A stretch of 64,000 bases of DNA, from NCBI RefSeq assembly GCF_002105195.1, contig NZ_MUHU01000010.1:62001-126000 (forward strand), given 5' to 3'. Shown piece after piece: positions 40,071 to 48,610 of the stretch. Positions within the stretch are counted from its first letter, which is position 1. Every line of letters starts with the position of its first letter. The notes beneath the pieces were generated by a model. The model was not told where the DNA came from, did no database searches, and saw only the letters and a program-made list of their open reading frames with translations. The translations under genes were made by a program, and so were the position numbers. This stretch comes from Derxia lacustris (lineage in GTDB: Bacteria; Pseudomonadota; Gammaproteobacteria; Burkholderiales; Burkholderiaceae_E).

Positions 40071-40904
40071 ATGTCCCTCTCCCCCGCTGCCTTGCCGCTG
40101 GTGCTGCTGGTCGACGACGACAACGCGGTGCGCGAGATCACCGCACTCACCCTGCTCGAACTGGGCTACGCGGTGCTCGAAGCGTCGGGCGGCCGGGCCG
40201 CGCTCGATCTGCTCGACCGCCGGCCCGACATCGCGCTGCTGCTGGTCGACTACGCGATGCCCGGCATGAACGGCATGGAAGTGGTGCGCGAAGCGGCGCG
40301 GCGCCGGCCCGGCCTGCCGTCGGTCTTCATCACCGGCTATGCCGCCCCCGGCGCGCTGGCCGGCGTGGACGAGACCCGCATCGTGCCCAAGCCCTTCAGC
40401 GAGGACGATCTGGCCGGCAAGCTGGCGCTGGCGCTCGGCAACTCGCCCGCGCAACCGGCGCCGCGCGCGCCGCTGCCGACCACGCTGGCGGCGCTCGCGC
40501 CGGCCGCCGCCGCACCCGCCAGCGCCGCAGCCACCGCCGCCGGCCTCGACATCCTGTACGTGGAAGACAACGAGCTCATCCGCTCGACCGTCGTGGAATA
40601 TCTCGAAAGCTTCGAGCACCGGGTGCTGGCGCTCGGCAGCGCCGAGGCCGCGCTCGAATGGCTGCAACCCGGGCGCTTCGACGTGCTGTTCACCGACATC
40701 AGCCTGCCGGGCATGTCGGGCGTCGAGCTGGCCCGCGAGGCGGCCCGGCGCGCGCCAGCGATGCAGGTGGTGCTGGCCTCGGGCTACGACTGGCGGCTCG
40801 ACCTCAAGCAGGTGGGGCTGGATGTCATCAGCCTGCCCAAGCCCTTCGACCTGGAGCGGCTCGATGCGCTGCTGGCCGACATTGCACGGGCGCGCGACGC
40901 CTGA
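40071..40904 (+). CDS. Twin-receiver response regulator without output domain
   Basis: The 277-residue protein has two CheY-like receiver domains joined by a Pro/Ala-rich linker. Domain 1 has the phospho-acceptor Asp in LLVDYAMPGMNG and domain 2 in LFTDISLPGMSG; both have the acidic pairs and Lys (PKPF). No DNA-binding or enzyme domain follows, so it may relay phosphate. It is convergent with a hybrid histidine kinase, six bases apart, which is the probable partner. ATG 40071 is assumed; a TTG at 40014 is less likely. Confidence 0.88.
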   Translation: MSLSPAALPLVLLVDDDNAVREITALTLLELGYAVLEASGGRAALDLLDRRPDIALLLVDYAMPGMNGMEVVREAARRRPGLPSVFITGYAAPGALAGVDETRIVPKPFSEDDLAGKLALALGNSPAQPAPRAPLPTTLAALAPAAAAPASAAATAAGLDILYVEDNELIRSTVVEYLESFEHRVLALGSAEAALEWLQPGRFDVLFTDISLPGMSGVELAREAARRAPAMQVVLASGYDWRLDLKQVGLDVISLPKPFDLERLDALLADIARARDA

Positions 40905-40910
40905 GCCGGG

Positions 40911-43427
40911 TCAGCCGCCGGCCAGCAGCCGACGCACCTGGGCCGCCAGCCGTTCGGCATCGAAAGGCTTGGCAATGATTTCGCAGCGCGCCGGCAGGGC
41001 TTCGGCGCGCTCGGCATAGCCGGTCATCAGCAGCACCGGCAGACCGGGCCGGCGCTGGCGCACTTCCGCCGCCAGCTGATGCCCGTCGAGGCCGGGCAGG
41101 CCGATGTCGCTCACCAGCAGATCGATCGGCACGCCGGCATCCACCAGCGCCAGCGCGGCATCGCCGGCGCCGGCGGCCAGCACGCGCAGGCCCAGATCGG
41201 CCAGCAGGCCCTCGACCATGCGCCGTACCGCATCGTCGTCCTCCACCAGCAGCACGCTGCCGCACGACGGCGCGGCAGCGGCCGCCGCCGGCTCGGCCGG
41301 ATCGGCGGCGGCTGCACCGGCCGGCGGGCAGGGCAGCCAGAGCGCCACCGTGCTGCCCTTGCCGGGCTGGCTCTCGATGCGCACCGCGCCGCCCGACTGG
41401 CGCGCAAAGCCGTACACCATCGACAGGCCGAGCCCGGTGCCCTGCCCGACCGGCTTGGTGGTGAAGAAGGGCTCGAAGGCATGCGCGAGCACCTCGGGCG
41501 CCATGCCGCAGCCGGTATCGGTGACGGCCAGCCGCAGATAGTCGCCGGGCGCCAGATCGGTCGGCGGCACGAAGTCGCCGGCGCGCCGGCGCGGCTGGCC
41601 GGGCTGGGTCGCGAACGGGTCGCCGGCGGCATCGGTCGTCACCCGTTGCACGGCGGTGGCGATGGCCAGCTCGCCGCCGTCGGGCATGGCGTCGCGCGCA
41701 TTGATGACCAGATTGACCAGCGCCGCTTCGAGCTGGTTTTCGTCGCTCCAGGCCAGCGTCGGCGCGGCGCCGAGCCGGGTGCGCACCGCGATGTGCTCGC
41801 CGAGCGTGCGGCGGAACAGATCGATCAGCGAGCGCACCAGCGCATCGATGTCGACCGGCCGCGGATCGAGCGCCTGCTGGCGCGAGAAGCTGAGCAGCCG
41901 CTGCACCAACGCCGCCGCCCGGTGCGCCGACTGGCTGGCGCTGGCGATGAAGCGCTCGGCCTCGTCATGGCGGCCGGCCAGCATGCGTTTGCGCATGAGG
42001 GTGAGGCTGCCGAGGATGCCGGTGAGCAGATTGTTGAAGTCGTGCGCGATGCCGCCGGTGAGCTGGCCGACCGCCTCCATCTTCTGCGACTGGCGCAGCA
42101 GTTCCTCGGCGCGCTGGCGCTCGACCATCTCGTCGCGCAGGCGGCGGTTGGCGGCGCTGAGTTCGGCGGTGCGCGCCGCCACCTGCTGCTCCAGCTCCTC
42201 GCCAAACCGGGCCAGCGCCGCGCGGGCGCGCATCTGGTCGTCGATGTCGGTGATGGTCACCACGCCGGCCATCAGCCGGCCGTCGCGGTCGAACACCGGC
42301 GCCGCGTTCAGCCCGATCCAGACGCGCCGGCCGTCGCCGCGCAGGTATTGGTAGGTCTCAGGCGGCGTGACCTCGGCGGCGAGCATGGCGCGCGCGATCG
42401 GAAAGCGCTCGGGCGGCACCGGCTGGCCGGCGGCATCGAGCAAGCCCCAGCGCGGATAGCCCTCGTAATCGGGCGTGCGCAGGATCGGATGGCCGAGGAT
42501 TTCCTCGGCCCGGCGGTTGCCGGCCAGGATCTGGCCCGACTCGGCATCGGCAAACACGATGCCGACCGGCGCATGGCTCAGCACCGCCTGCAGCCGCGCC
42601 TTCTCGGCCTCCAGCAGCTCGACCGCCCGGTTGCGCTCGGTGGTGGCGCGCAGGCCGATCTCGGCGCGCTTGCGGTCGGTGATGTCGACGATGGCGCCCG
42701 GAAAGCGGCTGGGCTGGCCGGCGCCGTCGTACTCGCAGCGGCCGCGCGCAAACACCCAGCGCAGCTCGCCGTCGGCATCGGTCACGCGGTACTCCTCGGC
42801 GAACAGCGCGCCGGTGGCCAGGCTGTGCGCGACGACCGCCTCGATGCGCGCGCGGTCGTCGGCATGGATGGCATCGAGGAAGCGCTGCAGCGGCACGCCC
42901 CGGGCGGCATCGTGCGCATCGACGCCGAACAGCGCGGCGAGCCGGCCGTTGGCGGTGATCCGGTCGGCCGCCGGATCCCAGTCCCAGCCGCCGACCATGT
43001 TCGACGCCACCAGCGCCGAGGCGAAGTGCTCGTCGCTGCCGCCGGGCGCGCGGACCGGCGCCGGCTCGCTCAGATCGCGCAGCGTTTCCACCGTCCAGCC
43101 GGGCTGGCCGCGCAGCGGCGCCATGCGGGTCAGGCCCAGGAAATGGCTGCCGTCGGGCCGGGCGCGCCAGCCCTGGTACTCGACCCGGTCGCCGGCCAGC
43201 GCCTGGGCACGCAGCCGCTGCGGCAGCTGGCTGGCCACGTCGCGCAGCGGCCAGGTGAGCTCGGCGGGGCGGTCGAGCATCGCGCCCGCCTCGACCCGGA
43301 ACAGCGCCTCGGCGCCAGCGCCGAAACGGCGGATGTGGCCACCGGCATCGACGAGCAGCAGCGCCAGACCGGGCAGGCTGGCCAGCAGATCGTCGAGCGC
43401 GGGCTCGGGCAGAGAGGAATCGTCCAT
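40911..43427 (-). CDS. Hybrid histidine kinase with PAS domains and C-terminal receiver
   Basis: The 838-residue protein begins MDDSSLPEPALDDLLASLPG. Three PAS-type domains cover about residues 10-420 (including VGIVFADAESGQILAGNRRA). After a coiled linker come the H-box HDFNNLLTGILGSL, an ATPase with GLGLSMVYGFARQSGG, and a receiver domain at about 720-838 (phospho-Asp in LLVSDIGLPGLDG). No membrane helix is seen, so it senses a cytosolic signal. The adjacent twin-receiver protein makes a multi-step relay likely. Confidence 0.9.
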   Translation of the reverse strand: MDDSSLPEPALDDLLASLPGLALLLVDAGGHIRRFGAGAEALFRVEAGAMLDRPAELTWPLRDVASQLPQRLRAQALAGDRVEYQGWRARPDGSHFLGLTRMAPLRGQPGWTVETLRDLSEPAPVRAPGGSDEHFASALVASNMVGGWDWDPAADRITANGRLAALFGVDAHDAARGVPLQRFLDAIHADDRARIEAVVAHSLATGALFAEEYRVTDADGELRWVFARGRCEYDGAGQPSRFPGAIVDITDRKRAEIGLRATTERNRAVELLEAEKARLQAVLSHAPVGIVFADAESGQILAGNRRAEEILGHPILRTPDYEGYPRWGLLDAAGQPVPPERFPIARAMLAAEVTPPETYQYLRGDGRRVWIGLNAAPVFDRDGRLMAGVVTITDIDDQMRARAALARFGEELEQQVAARTAELSAANRRLRDEMVERQRAEELLRQSQKMEAVGQLTGGIAHDFNNLLTGILGSLTLMRKRMLAGRHDEAERFIASASQSAHRAAALVQRLLSFSRQQALDPRPVDIDALVRSLIDLFRRTLGEHIAVRTRLGAAPTLAWSDENQLEAALVNLVINARDAMPDGGELAIATAVQRVTTDAAGDPFATQPGQPRRRAGDFVPPTDLAPGDYLRLAVTDTGCGMAPEVLAHAFEPFFTTKPVGQGTGLGLSMVYGFARQSGGAVRIESQPGKGSTVALWLPCPPAGAAAADPAEPAAAAAAPSCGSVLLVEDDDAVRRMVEGLLADLGLRVLAAGAGDAALALVDAGVPIDLLVSDIGLPGLDGHQLAAEVRQRRPGLPVLLMTGYAERAEALPARCEIIAKPFDAERLAAQVRRLLAGG

Positions 43428-43761
43428 CGCCGGATTATGGCCATGCGGCCCGCCGGACTGCGCCCCTTGCACGCGCGATGGGCTCGCTGCGGCCGGGTGC
43501 GCGCTGCCCGGCCGCCGTCGACGCGAGAGCGTCCGCTCACCGCCGATGAGTGGCCGGTGTTCGGCCCGCTTTCGCCTTCGGTACCGCGCCACATGCCGCC
43601 GATCGGTCACCGGCGCCGCACGGACGAACGGCTATTCGGGATTTCCGCAGTTGGTGCCTATACTTAGGTACTAACCCTAGTTCTGGGCTACCCCGCGAGG
43701 GGACTGCCGGTTGCTATCCGTGATCGGTCGCCGTCGAAAACCACTTCAAACGGAACCCACC
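43428..43761. other. Intergenic region with a candidate regulatory element
   Basis: No gene is seen in these 334 bases. At 43662-43681 lies the unusual AT-rich word ACTTAGGTACTAACCCTAGT, an imperfect inverted repeat (ACTTAGG / CCCTAGT), followed by CCCC-GCGA-GGGG. It lies about 80 bases upstream of a secreted-protein gene and may be its regulatory site. Confidence 0.4.
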
Positions 43762-44070
43762 ATGACCAAGTTCATCGCCGCCCTCGCCCTCTTCGCCGCC
43801 AGCATCGCCGGTGCCAGCGCCTCGGCCCTGCCCGACAGCCTGCGCACCCCGCGCGCCGACTCGCCCGATTACACCGTCTTCCACGACGCGCCGACCGGCT
43901 TCGTCTTCGTCAAGCTGCCCACCGGCTGGAAGTTCGTCGGTCAGGCGGCCAAGGGCGCCTCGGTGCCCAACGATCTGCACACCGTCTTTCATGACGGCGG
44001 CACCCAGTTCGTGTTCGTGCGCATGCCCGAAGGCTGGAAGTTCGTCGGTCGCGCCGACGCCGCGATCTGA
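43762..44070 (+). CDS. Small secreted protein with two tandem repeats
   Basis: The 102-residue product has a signal peptide (MTKFIAALALFAASIAGASASA). The mature part holds two copies of a 24-residue unit 36 residues apart: TVFHDAPTGFVFVKLPTGWK at 38-57 and TVFHDGGTQFVFVRMPEGWK at 74-93, each then ending in KFVG. I do not recognise the family. It is alone, with its own upstream element and a terminator after it. Confidence 0.7.
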   Translation: MTKFIAALALFAASIAGASASALPDSLRTPRADSPDYTVFHDAPTGFVFVKLPTGWKFVGQAAKGASVPNDLHTVFHDGGTQFVFVRMPEGWKFVGRADAAI

Positions 44071-44367
44071 TCGCCCCCTGACGGCGGCACGACCGCGCCA
44101 CCCGCGATACCGCCGCGTGCGCGCCAGGAGGCGCGACGCAACGGACCGGTCAGCCGCCCCGTCACCGCAAAAGCCGCGCCTCGAGCGCGGCTTTTTGCTT
44201 TGTGCGCACGGTTGCATTGCCCGACTGCGTCCGAAGCACCGGCGCGCGATGATCTGCGGGTCGCGTCAGGAAGTTGCAAGAATCGGCTGCCAAGTTCCGC
44301 GACGCGATCCCATACGGGCCCGTATGCCAACATCGGCGGGCAACAGCCGACTCGCGGAGACACAGTC
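44071..44367. other. Intergenic region before the acyl-CoA synthetase
   Basis: Apart from the terminator at 44169-44196, this stretch holds no gene. CATACGGGCCCGTATG (44311-44326) is a perfect 16-base palindrome about 40 bases before the start of the acyl-CoA synthetase gene and may be its operator. Confidence 0.6.
44169..44196 (+). terminator. Rho-independent terminator
   Basis: The arms AAAAGCCGCGC and GCGCGGCTTTTT with a five-base loop form a strong terminator about 100 bases after the repeat-protein gene. Confidence 0.92.
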
Positions 44368-46014
44368 ATGCAGAACATCTACGAACAGGGACTCGACCGG
44401 AACCCCGCCAACTTCGCACCGCTGTCGCCGCTCATGTTCATCGAGCGCACCGCGACCATCTATGCCGACAAGCTCGCCGTCGTCCACGGCGACCTGCGGC
44501 GCAGCTGGGGCGAGACCTACGAGCGCTGCAAGAAGCTGGCGAGCGCGCTCGCCAAGCGCGGCATCGGCGTCGGCGACACCGTGGCCGTGATGCTGCCCAA
44601 CACGCCGGCCATGGTCGAAGCCCACTTCGGCATTCCCATGAGCGGCGCGGTGCTCAACACGCTCAACACCCGGCTCGACCCCGAGAACATCGCCTTCATG
44701 CTCGACCACGGCGAAGCCAAGGTGCTGATCGTCGACCGCGAGTTCTCGCCGCTGGCGCTGCGCGCGCTGCAGATGCGCGGCCGCACCAAGCCCATCCTCG
44801 TCATCGACGTGGACGACCCGCTCTACACCGGCAAGAACGCTGCTGTTGGCAGCATCGAGTACGAGGCCTTCGTGGCCGAGGGCGATGCCGACTTTGCGTG
44901 GAAGCTGCCCGACGACGAATGGGCCGCGATCGCGCTCAACTACACGTCTGGCACCACCGGCAATCCCAAGGGCGTGGTCTATCACCACCGTGGCGCGGCC
45001 GTGAATGCGGTGTCGAACATCCTCGAATGGGACATGCCGAAGCACGCCGTCTACCTGTGGACGCTGCCGATGTTCCACTGCAACGGCTGGTGCTTCCCGT
45101 GGACCATCGCCGCGCGTGCCGGCGTGAATGTGTGCCTGCGCCGCGTCGATGCCGAACTGGTGCTGGGCCTGATCCGCAGCGAAAAGGTCAGCCACTACTG
45201 CGGCGCGCCCATCGTGCACAGCCTGCTCATCAACGCGCCGGCCGAACTCAAGGCCGGCATCGACCATCCAGTCAAGGCGATGGTCGCCGGCGCCGCGCCG
45301 CCGGCCGCGATGATCGAGGGCATGGAATCGCTCGGCTTCGACCTGACCCATGTGTACGGCCTGACCGAGGTCTACGGCCCGGCCTCGGTCTGCGTGAAGC
45401 AGGACAGCTGGAACGACGCCGACATCGGCGAGCGCGCGCGGCTGAATGCGCGCCAGGGCGTGCGCTATCACCTGCAGCACGGCATCTCGGTACTCAACCC
45501 CGAAACCATGCAGCCGGTGCCGGCCGACGGCGAAACCATGGGCGAGATCATGTTCCGCGGGAACATCGCCATGAAGGGCTATCTCAAGAACCCGGGCGCC
45601 ACCGAGGACGCCTTCGCGGGCGGCTGGTTCCACACCGGCGACCTGGCCGTGATGTATCCGGACGGCTACGTGAAGATCAAGGACCGCAGCAAGGACATCA
45701 TCATTTCGGGCGGCGAGAACATCTCGTCGATCGAAGTGGAGGATGTGCTCTACCGCCATCCGGCGGTGGTCGCGGCGGCGGTCGTGGCCAAGCCCGACCC
45801 CAAGTGGGGCGAAACGCCCTGCGCCTTCCTCGAACTGAAGGCCGGCGCCACGGTTACGGTCGAGGAGATCATTGCCCACTGCAAGCAGCATCTGGCCGGC
45901 TTCAAGGTGCCGCGCTCGGTGGTGTTCAAGGAACTGCCCAAGACCTCGACCGGCAAGATCCAGAAGTTCGAGCTGCGCAAGGAAGCCGGCTCGGCGGCTG
46001 CCATCGACGTCTGA
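44368..46014 (+). CDS. AMP-forming acyl-CoA synthetase
   Basis: The 548-residue enzyme activates a carboxylic acid with ATP and CoA. It has the AMP-binding motif YTSGTTGNPKG, the VYGLTEVYGPAS segment, GWFHTGDLAVMYPDGYVKIKDR and the C-terminal Lys in TSTGKIQKF. It resembles the medium-chain (AlkK) and 3-methylmercaptopropionate-CoA ligase branch. Its closeness to the PQQ alcohol dehydrogenase locus suggests use of the acids formed from alcohols; this is inference. ATG 44368 has a CGGAGA site upstream. It is convergent with the LuxR-type regulator. Confidence 0.92.
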   Translation: MQNIYEQGLDRNPANFAPLSPLMFIERTATIYADKLAVVHGDLRRSWGETYERCKKLASALAKRGIGVGDTVAVMLPNTPAMVEAHFGIPMSGAVLNTLNTRLDPENIAFMLDHGEAKVLIVDREFSPLALRALQMRGRTKPILVIDVDDPLYTGKNAAVGSIEYEAFVAEGDADFAWKLPDDEWAAIALNYTSGTTGNPKGVVYHHRGAAVNAVSNILEWDMPKHAVYLWTLPMFHCNGWCFPWTIAARAGVNVCLRRVDAELVLGLIRSEKVSHYCGAPIVHSLLINAPAELKAGIDHPVKAMVAGAAPPAAMIEGMESLGFDLTHVYGLTEVYGPASVCVKQDSWNDADIGERARLNARQGVRYHLQHGISVLNPETMQPVPADGETMGEIMFRGNIAMKGYLKNPGATEDAFAGGWFHTGDLAVMYPDGYVKIKDRSKDIIISGGENISSIEVEDVLYRHPAVVAAAVVAKPDPKWGETPCAFLELKAGATVTVEEIIAHCKQHLAGFKVPRSVVFKELPKTSTGKIQKFELRKEAGSAAAIDV

Positions 46015-46164
46015 CGTTTCACTCCCCGCGCGCCTGCCGTCCGGCGGGCGCCACCGTTTTCTTCCATCTGTCTCCACTGGAAGCGGCTCCGGCTCACAAG
46101 GCCGTCCGCGCGGCGTGGCGGTCGGGTCTGCACCTCGGGCCTGCCGTCGCGCCACATTTTTTTC

Positions 46165-46806
46165 CTAGCTCTCGGCAGGCAAGTCCACCAGCCCGTAACC
46201 GGCCGCAATGCGGAACAGGTGCAGGTCGCTCTGCGCGCCCAGCTTTTGCCGCACCGCCGACAAATGGTTGACCACGGTCTTGGGGCTCAGATGCAGCAGC
46301 GCCGCCACGCCGGCCGTGGCCTCGCCGCGCGCCAGCAGCCGCAGCACATCGAATTCGCGCGGCGTCAGCCGTTCGGCCAGACCGTCGCCGTCGAGCGCGG
46401 CCTCGGCCAGCAGCCGGGCGATGTCGGGCGCGAGCATGCGGCGGCCGAGCGCCACGCCACGGATGGCCTCGAAGATGGCGTCGGGCTCGCTGCGCTTGCT
46501 CATGTAGCCGAGCGCGCCGGCGCGCATGGCCTGGCGCACATGGCCGGCGCTCTCATGCATCGACAGCACCATCACCTTGAGATCGGGCTGGCGCGCGAGC
46601 ATGCGGCGGATGGCGTCGAGGCCGCTGCCGCCGCGCAGCGACAGATCGACCACGGCGACATCGGGCGCGCTGTCGAGCAGACGGGCATAGGCGGCGTCGG
46701 CGTCGGCGGCTTCGGCCACGACATGGCACCAGGCTTCGGCATCGAGCAGGCGGCGGTAGCCGGCGCGCACCACCGCATGGTCGTCGACGAGCAGCAGCCG
46801 GATCAT
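46165..46806 (-). CDS. LuxR-type (NarL) response regulator (ExaE/MoxX-like)
   Basis: The 213-residue protein has a receiver domain with phospho-Asp in VVDLSLRGG and a C-terminal LuxR HTH (LTPREFDVLRLLARGEATAGVAALLHLSPKTV). Its ATG overlaps the stop codon of the sensor kinase gene. Similar pairs regulate quinoprotein alcohol dehydrogenases: ExaDE in Pseudomonas and MoxYX in methylotrophs. The position, divergent to a PQQ dehydrogenase, makes that role probable. Confidence 0.88.
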   Translation of the reverse strand: MIRLLLVDDHAVVRAGYRRLLDAEAWCHVVAEAADADAAYARLLDSAPDVAVVDLSLRGGSGLDAIRRMLARQPDLKVMVLSMHESAGHVRQAMRAGALGYMSKRSEPDAIFEAIRGVALGRRMLAPDIARLLAEAALDGDGLAERLTPREFDVLRLLARGEATAGVAALLHLSPKTVVNHLSAVRQKLGAQSDLHLFRIAAGYGLVDLPAES

Positions 46807-48083
46807 GCTGCGGCTCCGGCGGCGGCCGCTGCGCCAGCGCTGGCGCAGCGCGGCGCGCGCTCCAGCGGCAGCCAGCCGATCACCCGCACGCCACGCGGCG
46901 CGGCATCGAGCAGCGTGAGCCGGCCGCCAGCCATCGCCAGTCGCTCGCGCATGCCGGTCAGGCCGCAGCCGGGTGCGGCCAGCAGGCGCGCGGCACTGCC
47001 GCTGCCGTCGTCGGCCACCTCGATCTCGATGCCGCCGTCGACCAGCGCGAGCCGCACGCTGGCCCGCGTCGCGTCGGCATGGCGCAGCACATTGGTCAGC
47101 GCCTCCTGCACCAGCCGGAACAGCGCCAGCGCCGCCGGCGCATCGAGCGGCGGCAATTGCGCCGGCAGCCGGCGCTCGAGCGCCAGTCCGCGCCGCGCAT
47201 AGCCGTCGAGCAGCTCGGCCAGCGCATCGCCGAGCGCCACGCCTTCGAGTCCGTGCGGCCGCAGGCTGGTCAGCAGGCTGCGCAGATGACCGTGGATGCG
47301 CCGGAGCTCGGCGCCGATTTCCTGCGCGCATTCGGTCATGCGCAGCGGCCCGGCGGCCGGATGGCGCGCGACAAAGCCCGCCGCCAGCCCGATGGCGGTA
47401 AGCGACTGGCCGAATTCGTCGTGCAGCTCGCGCGCCAGCGCCCGGCGCTCCTCCTCCTGGCTGGCGATGAGCCGGCGCGCCAGCTGGCGCTCGGCCGCGC
47501 GCGCCCGGTCGAGATGCGCGGCGAGCCGGTCGACCGCCGCCGCCACCTGCGCGAATTCGGGCAGCGCGAACTGCGGCAGCACTGCCGCGCGCTCGCCGCG
47601 TTCCAGCCGCGCCAGCCCGTCGACCAGACCGCGCACCGGCAGCAGCGCCCGGCCCACGGCCAGCCGCGCCGCCAGCACCGTGGCCAGCGACACGGCCAGC
47701 AGCGGCAACAGCAGCCGCAGCGCATCGCGGCGCTTTTCGTCGCGCTCGCCGCTGTCGTCGGGACTGAGCAGCAGCATCTGGCGGCCGGCCGGCAGCCGAT
47801 GCGCGCCGGGCTCGACGGCGGCGTCGGCCGGCAGCAGCCGCAGCGCCAGATGGCGCGGCCGGGCCTCGGCCAGCACGGCGGCCAGCGTCGCGCGCTCGGC
47901 GGCACCGTCATGCCGCTCGACCGCCGCCGCCGCCGCCAGCAGCGCCGCCAGCTGGTCGGCGGCCCGCACTTCCTCGGCCGCGTCGGCGCGCAGGTTCAGC
48001 GCCGACACCGCCAGCACCACGGCGATCAGCGCCGCATGAAACCCGGCCAGATGCCAGGTCAATCGTCTGCGCAAATCCCCCAC
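46803..48083 (-). CDS. HisKA_3-type sensor histidine kinase (MoxY-like)
   Basis: The 426-residue membrane kinase has two helices, at about residues 10-30 and 155-180, flanking a periplasmic region of about 110 residues. A HAMP-like linker (RGLVDGLARLERGE) and the dimer/phosphoacceptor helix with His in ALARELHDEFGQSL follow, then the ATPase with GCGLTGMRERLA. GTG 48083 was chosen for the GGGGGACA site upstream. It is coupled to the LuxR-type regulator and divergent from the alcohol dehydrogenase. The signal might be an alcohol, an aldehyde or a metal. Confidence 0.87.
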   Translation of the reverse strand: MGDLRRRLTWHLAGFHAALIAVVLAVSALNLRADAAEEVRAADQLAALLAAAAAVERHDGAAERATLAAVLAEARPRHLALRLLPADAAVEPGAHRLPAGRQMLLLSPDDSGERDEKRRDALRLLLPLLAVSLATVLAARLAVGRALLPVRGLVDGLARLERGERAAVLPQFALPEFAQVAAAVDRLAAHLDRARAAERQLARRLIASQEEERRALARELHDEFGQSLTAIGLAAGFVARHPAAGPLRMTECAQEIGAELRRIHGHLRSLLTSLRPHGLEGVALGDALAELLDGYARRGLALERRLPAQLPPLDAPAALALFRLVQEALTNVLRHADATRASVRLALVDGGIEIEVADDGSGSAARLLAAPGCGLTGMRERLAMAGGRLTLLDAAPRGVRVIGWLPLERAPRCASAGAAAAAGAAA

Positions 48084-48222
48084 GGCTGTCCCCCATCGAA
48101 ACGAAAGTCCGACAAGGGCAAGCCATGTGCCGACCGGGCGGCATTGCCAATTCGAATTGCCGCTGCGCAATTGCGAATGTCGACCGATTGCGATTGCGCA
48201 TCGGTGCATTCACTGAAATCGG

Positions 48223-48310
48223 CCGGGAAAATTTCCCGACTTTCGCGCGACAAGCGGCTCCGGCAACAATTCCCGGGAATGTTTCCCGCGAATTCCGGGA
48301 GATTTTCCCG
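48223..48310. promoter_or_regulatory. Array of CGGGAAA/TTTCCCG sites
   Basis: Within 88 bases are CGGGAAAATTTCCCG (48224-48238), ATTCCCGGGAAT (48269-48280), TTTCCCG (48282-48288), TTCCGGGA (48293-48300) and TTTCCCG (48304-48310). The last two TTTCCCG copies are 22 bases (two helix turns) apart and the array is mirror-symmetric in places. It is a strong candidate for binding of the divergently encoded response regulator. Confidence 0.6.
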
Positions 48311-48572
48311 ATCGTTCGTCCCAGGCAAACAGGCAAAAAAATCGGCAGCCGAAGCCGCCGATGAAGCGCGATTGCGCAAGACTGGATTGGCGGGCATCGG
48401 CACTGCGCAATTCTGCAACAGCGAATTGGCCAATCGGCCGATGCCAGACCTGAGGCAATTGTCGGCCGGAGCATTGCGCGCGAGCCGGGATAAATGCCCG
48501 CCTTTGTCGGGCCAGGCTCCCGGCAGCGCCGGCGCATGGGTTTTCTATATTGAATCGACACCGCCAATTCAC

Positions 48573-48584
48573 TGCACCGGTGCA
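48573..48584. promoter_or_regulatory. 12-base perfect palindrome upstream of the alcohol dehydrogenase
   Basis: TGCACCGGTGCA ends 26 bases before the start codon, between the putative promoter and the ribosome-binding site. It may be a repressor site. Confidence 0.45.
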
Positions 48585-48610
48585 ACAACGATTCGAGACG
48601 GAGACAATTC

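Larger units (their letters stand above)
48084..48610. promoter_or_regulatory. Divergent control region of the kinase and the alcohol dehydrogenase
   Basis: This 527-base region has no gene. It is AT-richer than its surroundings, rich in GCAAT and AATTC words, and contains the TTTCCCG array (48223-48310), a palindrome (48573-48584) and an AT-rich TTTTCTATATTGAAT at about 48541-48555 that could be a -10 region of the dehydrogenase promoter. Confidence 0.6.

Noticed and set aside
41079..43667. Long plus-strand frame opposite the hybrid kinase
   Set aside because: The kinase frame has H-box, ATPase and receiver motifs; this is its shadow.
48125..48433. Short ORFs in the control region upstream of exaA
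   Set aside because: They lie over the TTTCCCG array, have no ribosome-binding site and no protein-like pattern; a regulatory role explains the sequence better.
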